Shown: piece by piece, positions 58,200-64,000 of the stretch | How the letters are laid out: each line of letters opens with the position of its first letter | How positions within the stretch are numbered: the first letter of the stretch is position 1 | Assembly (NCBI GenBank): GCA_025403435.1 | Contig: CM046335.1 | Location: forward strand, 9,964,340-10,028,339 | Direction of reading: 5' to 3' | Source of the DNA: Artocarpus heterophyllus | Lineage: Eukaryota; Streptophyta; Magnoliopsida; Rosales; Moraceae | Length of the DNA stretch: 64,000 nucleotides | Notes under the pieces: generated by a model | Seen by the model: the letters and a program-made list of their open reading frames with translations, nothing else | The model's database searches: none | What the model was told of the DNA's origin: nothing | Position numbers and translations under genes: made by a program

Positions 58200-61100
58200 A
58201 TGATGGGCTCGAAGCCGTGGCTATATCCAGCTCCGACCTATCGTCCGTTGGAGACCTACTGGGATACGGACGAGGACGCTCCCGGTCCGCGCTGCGGCCA
58301 CACTCTCACCGCCGTTGCCGCCACCAAGACTCACGGCCCCCGCTTGATCCTCTTTGGAGGCGCCACCGCCATCGAAGGCGGCGGCGGCGCCTCCGCCCCT
58401 GGCATCAGTACTTTCTCTTCCATCACTCTCCTGCTCTTGCCTTTTCCAGTGTTATGTGATATCTCATTTTCTTTCTTTTTTCCTTACTTGATTTTGGAAT
58501 TTTTGGCTTGTTGTAGGGCTAGCCGGTGTGACGAATTTCGTTCATTCCTACGATGTTCTCACCAGGAAATGGACCAGGTAACCGTGAATATTGATTTTGT
58601 TATTATTTTTTTGAGGTAATTTTGTTAATGAAATAGAACATTGTTGATAACTATGCTGCTTTTTTTGTTTGACAAAATTTGCTGCTTTTTCAACGTTGTG
58701 GATGCGCAGAATCAGGCCGGCTGGCGAGCCGCCGTCTCCGAGGGCGGCTCATGCAGCGGCTGCAGTTGGCACAATGGTTGTCTTTCAGGTGCTTAAAGTA
58801 GTGTTTTTTGACAAGGGAGGGGGAAAAAGATTTTTGGGGTTTCTGTTCCAGTGTCATTGATATTAGCTTGAATTTGTGAATTTGTGGTCTATGTTTAGGG
58901 AGGCATCGGTCCCGCTGGGCATTCTACGGATGATCTTTACGTGCTTGACTTGACAAACGATAAATTCAAGTGGCACAGGTGAGATTTGATAAGCAAAATC
59001 AAGCTTGTCTTTTCTTTGTGGATTTTTGTTATTGTGGATTGGAGTTGATTAAATAACTAAGCTTTTTATGCGTTTTCTTGAATGTGAATGTAGAGTGGTG
59101 GTGCAGGGACTAGGGCCTGGGCCTCGCTATGGTCACGTAATGGACTTGGTTGCCCAAAGATACCTTGTTACTGTCAGTGGCAATGACGGTGAGAGAATTT
59201 CCCTGTTGGATTGAACTCGAGATGCATGATTTTCTGTTTTGTTCAAAATTTTAACTGGAAGGACTTTCTCGAGCACTGTCAGATGACTTTATAGTAAGTT
59301 GTGTATAGTGTGTGCGGTAGGAGATCTTTTCGGGTAATTGTGTTGTCGCGGTACTGGAAGTTTATCATACTGAATATATTTGCGTCATTGAATTCACTGA
59401 TGACCTATGTCTTCCAACGGTGCTTCCTAACTAAAGAATTTGTAGACCTATGCGAACTTGGGCTGGGCTAGAAGACTTAATGTTTGTTATAGAGAGACAG
59501 TTTGGAGGTTCTGTTGCACGACATATACTAAACTTAATGCACTTTCGAAGAAATTTACTGTTTCAGCCAAATTTCTTTGATTTTTGTATGGAAGGATAAC
59601 CCAAGTATGTGTGCCACTCCTGAGTCCTGAGTCAGCATTGTGGAATATTAATATCTTTCTCAAGAACCAGAATTTTTGCTTATTGTTTACTGCCAAAATT
59701 GGGGTTGGCCACAAGTGAAATTGATGGAGAAAACAAAAAGGAAAGAATTCTTGGCGGTGTTAAATTTCTGCAGTGCTCAATTAGGCTAAATAGTGTCTTA
59801 AGTTTAAGCTCTTCTTCTCTAAAACGTTATCCTGAAGAGTCTGTATTGATAGGTTCTACATGTTGGGGTGAATTATTGTTCTTTCAGGAAAAAGAGTTAT
59901 ACCTGATGCTTGGGTTCTGGATACCGCCCAGAAACCTTATGTGTGGCAGAGGCTGAATCCTGAAGGTGATAGGCCTTCAGCTAGAATGTGAGTACTGCTT
60001 TCCATATAGGCAAATCACGATTTTACTTTCTTCTTCTTCTTTTTTTTTCCCCTTCTTTCAGCCTTTTAAATTCGGATATTACATTAACCGAACATGGTTT
60101 GTAGGTATGCAACAGCTAGTGCCCGATCAGATGGTATGTTTTTGCTTTGTGGTGGAAGAGACTCTTCTGGCACGGTGCGTTGATCCTTTTTATTGAAGCT
60201 TAGGATGAAACAAAATAATTAATGCATGGCACACTATTACTTATAGTTCTTGCATTGTTTACTTATTTATTTGTTTCTGATTTTTGCCTAACTGTGAACT
60301 GGTTGTGCGTCCAACTTTTGAATATATATGCATCCAAACCTGTGAATGGAACTTAAATCTCTATGAAGAAAATGTCTGAATTGGAACTCTCTTTCATTCA
60401 ATACGTGTGTGTATAATTCATTCTGTCATAGATGCGGTTGGAAAAATTGGACGTCATACATAATAAAGGTATCACACGTTCTTAGTGCTTGGTAGCAAGT
60501 AGAGTGATTCTGGAATATATTAGAACTTGAAATGGACACCATTTGGAATTGCATAGGAAAATCTGGGTGCGAGTAGAAAAATTTATGGAGGATTGTGGTG
60601 AATTTTGGTTAAAGTGGAGGGGAATAATAGAGGAATGGGATACAAAATCTAAATCTTTTAAATAACTTTACTAATTTATTGAATTTGCATGTTAAGTTCT
60701 CCCTGAGGCAATTTTATGAAATGTTTGCTCTGACAGCCCCTGGCGGATGCTTATGGGCTGCTCATGCATAGGAATGGTCAATGGGAATGGACCCTTGCAC
60801 CTGGAGTGTCTCCTTCACCAAGATACCAACACGCTGCTGTAAGTGATAAGATGTGTATCTGGAATGTGTGGTTACTATTTTTTTTACTGGCTTATTTATA
60901 TTTGTTAGCATAGGATGTGTATGTACTTGGTATTTGAAATATATCGTCTGAAGTGAAGCAAAGATATTAGTTCATTTATCTAATTACGTGGGCATTGAAA
61001 CACATTAGTGCTTTGAATTTGATACTCGTTTCCTTTGGCATGTATTTGGTTTTTACTTTAATGAGATGGCCTATTTTGTTGAGCCAACTTTAATCATCAA

Positions 61101-64000
61101 ACTTGACGTTACTTGCTATCAGGTTTTTGTTGGTGCAAGATTACATGTTACAGGAGGTGCTCTAAGGGGAGGGCGTGGGGTAGAAGGTGAAGCAGCTATT
61201 GCAGGTATGCTTTTGGCCAGCGCTAATTACAAATGGTTATTGTGATTTTAATACCTTGTTACAATTAGTATGTTTCTTATTTTACTTTTTTCTTACCCTT
61301 AATTTTTTCTTTTGTTGGTAGTACTGGACACTGCTGCTGGTGTTTGGTTAGATAGAAATGGACTTGTGACTTCCTCACGCACTAGCAAGGGACATTCTGA
61401 CTATGATCCTGCCTTGGAGCTTATGCGGCGCTGTCGCCATGCGGCTGCATCTATTGGTGTTCGTATTTATATATATGGTGGTCTAAGAGGAGGTAAAGAC
61501 ATTAAACACAGTTCACAACATGAAGATTGTAATTAAACGACTGAAAATGTATACTCTTTCTTCCTAAGCCTTGTGTGAGATTATTGGCTTTGAATTCCTG
61601 TTAGACTTTGCTTCCCCATGAAGCGAGAGTTATCACTATGTTTCAAAACAAAGTTAGTGAGAGCTGTTTTTAAGAATTTGGATAGTCAATTGCTCCACAT
61701 TAGATATGTATATGATGTGCAATATTGGTATTGTTGGATTTGTTGACCACTTAACCAAAAAGGCTGGTGGGATATGACTAGGATGGCTTGTGAGAGTAAT
61801 GATGGTTATGAGTTGCAATTAGTGAAAACCAATTTGTGGAAGAAGCCGTAGGAAGCAATGAGAGCTGCATATCTAGTGTTTTGATGATCGGTCAGGAACA
61901 ATATCTAGTTAGATAGTTTCCATATAAGGGGAGAATGAAATTCATGCTGTCTTGTCTAGCAATTCACACACACACACACACACACACATTGTTTATTGCG
62001 TTTTACCATGTTGTGATGTAATATTATTATTTCTTTCGGTACAGATGTGCTGCTTGATGATTTTCTGGTTGCTGAAAATTCATCATATCCGTCTGAAGTA
62101 AATTCTTCTATTTTGACATCGGAAAGATCATCACCCATAACAAGTCCCAAAATACATCACTCTAATCTTTCTTTTTCAACAACTCCAACTCAAGATGGTG
62201 GATCCGAGACTCCCCAATCTGGTGGCATGAGGTATTTTTCCATTCTCTGTTCTTTAGTATATTGCTTCTAACCCAATGACCCAAATTCCTTGACACCTTA
62301 TGTTATATAACTCTGGTGATGTGTTTTGCATCGTAAGGAGCATGGATAAAAATTCTTTAGAGAAATTAAGAGAGGCTTCTGCTGCTGAAGCTGAGGCAGC
62401 TACTGCTGTGTGGCAAGCATTGCAGGCTTCATCTGCAGCACCGGAAGAAACATCTTTATCTGATGACAACTCGCAAGCTGCAGAAACAATTTCAGACGGT
62501 AGCGACAATGAGGCAGATGTTCGGCTACATCCCAGAGCTGTATGTTCTTGTGCATCAATTTTTTATTAAAACTACTTTTTGGCACTGAAAGTTCACAATT
62601 CACAATGTATGTTCTGTTGTATACTTGTATCACAGGTTGTAGTTGCAAAAGAGGCTGTAGGTAACCTGGGCGGGATGGTGAGACAATTATCTTTAGATCA
62701 ATTTGAAAATGAGAGCAGGAGGATGATTCCATCAAATAATGACGTGTCATATCCTGCCAAAAAATTCAACAGGCAGAGGTCTCCTCAGGGCTTACATAAG
62801 AAGGTCAATATTATTATACATGTACTGCTCCTTTTCTTTTCCTTCTATGTCTTGATAAAATTTCTCATTGTATCTCTTCTTGCAGATTATTTCCACATTG
62901 CTGAGGCCCCGGAACTGGAAAGCTCCTGCCAACAGGAGGTTTTTCTTGGATTCTTATGAAGTGGGCGAGCTTTGTTATGCTGCCGAACAAATTTTTATGC
63001 ATGAGCCAACTCTTCTTCAGCTGAAAGCTCCTGTTAAAGTATTTGGTGATCTTCATGGACAGTTTGGTGACTTGATGCGGCTGTTCGATGAATATGGATT
63101 TCCATCCACAGCCGGAGACATAACGTAAGTACAGAGATTGTTGCCATGCTATGTCTGGCTTGTAACATTATTGGGCGTATATATCTGGGTCTATGTAAAG
63201 AACTGATTGTATCAGGACATTTTGTGTGGATTTTCTTTAAATAATAAAAACTTGTATCCTATTGTTTATCTTATCCCTTCTGTTTTGATAACAGAACGTC
63301 TGTGCTAGTTGATAGCAGACTATGATTCTCTGTTTAAAGAGTCAAGAACAGTGCAAATGGTTGTTTAATTGCCGAGTCTGTCTGTTACAGGTATATCGAC
63401 TACTTGTTTTTGGGAGATTATGTTGATCGAGGACAGCACAGCTTGGAAACCATAACTTTGCTTCTTGCACTCAAGGCAAGCTTTTGTTTTTCAGCATTCT
63501 GATTATGGTATAAAGTCCTGCATCTCACTTCGTGCCCTCTTGATGTTGCAGATCGAGTATCCAGAAAATGTTCACTTAATACGTGGAAACCATGAGGCTG
63601 CTGACATAAATGCACTTTTTGGTTTCCGTATTGAATGCATTGAGAGAATGGTGCGTATATTTATACATATCAAGTTGCCTTTTTAGTTTTGAGAGTGATA
63701 ATAATTATAATAATGCTACTTTGTAGGGAGAGAACGATGGAATTTGGGCATGGACACGATTCAATCAACTTTTCAACTATCTTCCACTTGCTGCACTTAT
63801 TGAAAAGAAAATTATCTGTATGCATGGTGGCATAGGGAGGTCCATACATTCTGTAGAACAGATAGAGAAGCTCGAGAGACCTATAACAATGGATGCTGGA
63901 TCTATAATTTTAATGGACCTTTTATGGTATGCATCTCCATTCAACTTTTCGTTTGCTATTCAACCATGTCTGACTTTCATTGTTTGGCTGGAAGTTTGAC
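58200..64000 (+). CDS. BSL1: BSL1-like kelch-repeat Ser/Thr phosphatase, 3' end outside the window
   Basis: A PPP-family phosphatase with an N-terminal kelch propeller, acting in brassinosteroid signalling by dephosphorylating BIN2-type kinases. Exons in the window: 58200-58407, 58517-58577, 58710-58788, 58899-58978, 59094-59188, 59888-59987, 60105-60174, 60737-60838, 61123-61204, 61322-61492, 62045-62231, 62338-62539, 62636-62803, 62886-63124, 63391-63475, 63552-63650 and 63727-63926. They join in frame for 742 residues of a family near 880. Kelch motifs fill about 1-400; a Ser-rich linker follows. Metal and catalytic motifs GDLHGQ (589-594), GDYVDRG (623-629) and RGNHE (654-658) are intact. 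The intron at 63476-63551 is GC-AG. Two adjacent ATGs occur; the second (58203) gives the usual MGSKPWL start. Confidence 0.95.
61965..61988. repeat. CA dinucleotide run in an intron
   Basis: Twelve CA units lie 56 bases upstream of the exon 11 acceptor of the kelch-phosphatase gene. Confidence 0.9.

Overview
The window is nuclear DNA of a flowering plant, most likely a eudicot. It is AT-rich, its genes have many introns with GT-AG (and some GC-AG) borders, and every recognised protein is a plant family: a BIR1-type LRR receptor kinase, a type I formin, a BSL kelch-phosphatase, a plant H2A.X tail and a MED19 tail. No species is assigned. No bacterial-type system, CRISPR array or new defence system was seen; the unusual content is repeat history, gene decay and splicing.

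Left part, 1-10 kb: no gene. A tandem duplication of about 1 kb has its left copy split by a 3-kb solo LTR with a 5-bp target duplication and by a 0.54-kb PIF/Harbinger-like MITE. Both are absent from the right copy.

Gene island, 10-33 kb: a BIR1-like receptor kinase (10687-12635, +), a broken partial copy of an acyl-CoA thioesterase gene carrying a copia-type solo LTR (19620-20962), the intact two-hotdog thioesterase (23119-25782, +) and a type I formin (28147-32626, -). From memory this trio matches Arabidopsis At5g48380, At5g48370 and At5g48360, so it looks like an old conserved block.

Middle, 33-46 kb: gene-poor, with several MITEs and two unidentified coding-like stretches.

Broken region, 46-54 kb: the 3' exons of a MED19-like Mediator gene (-) with many one-base deletions, a 100-N scaffold gap, the 5' half of a decayed copia retrotransposon (-), the last part of an H2A.X gene starting exactly at the LTR edge, an intact tRNA-Ala(UGC), and an aldo-keto reductase gene whose exon set is nearly complete but disabled by several lesions. 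Part of this may be real pseudogenisation and part poor sequence next to the gap.

Right part, 54-64 kb: a gene-poor spacer, then a BSL1-like kelch-phosphatase gene (58200 to beyond the right edge), of which 17 in-frame exons (742 residues) are visible.
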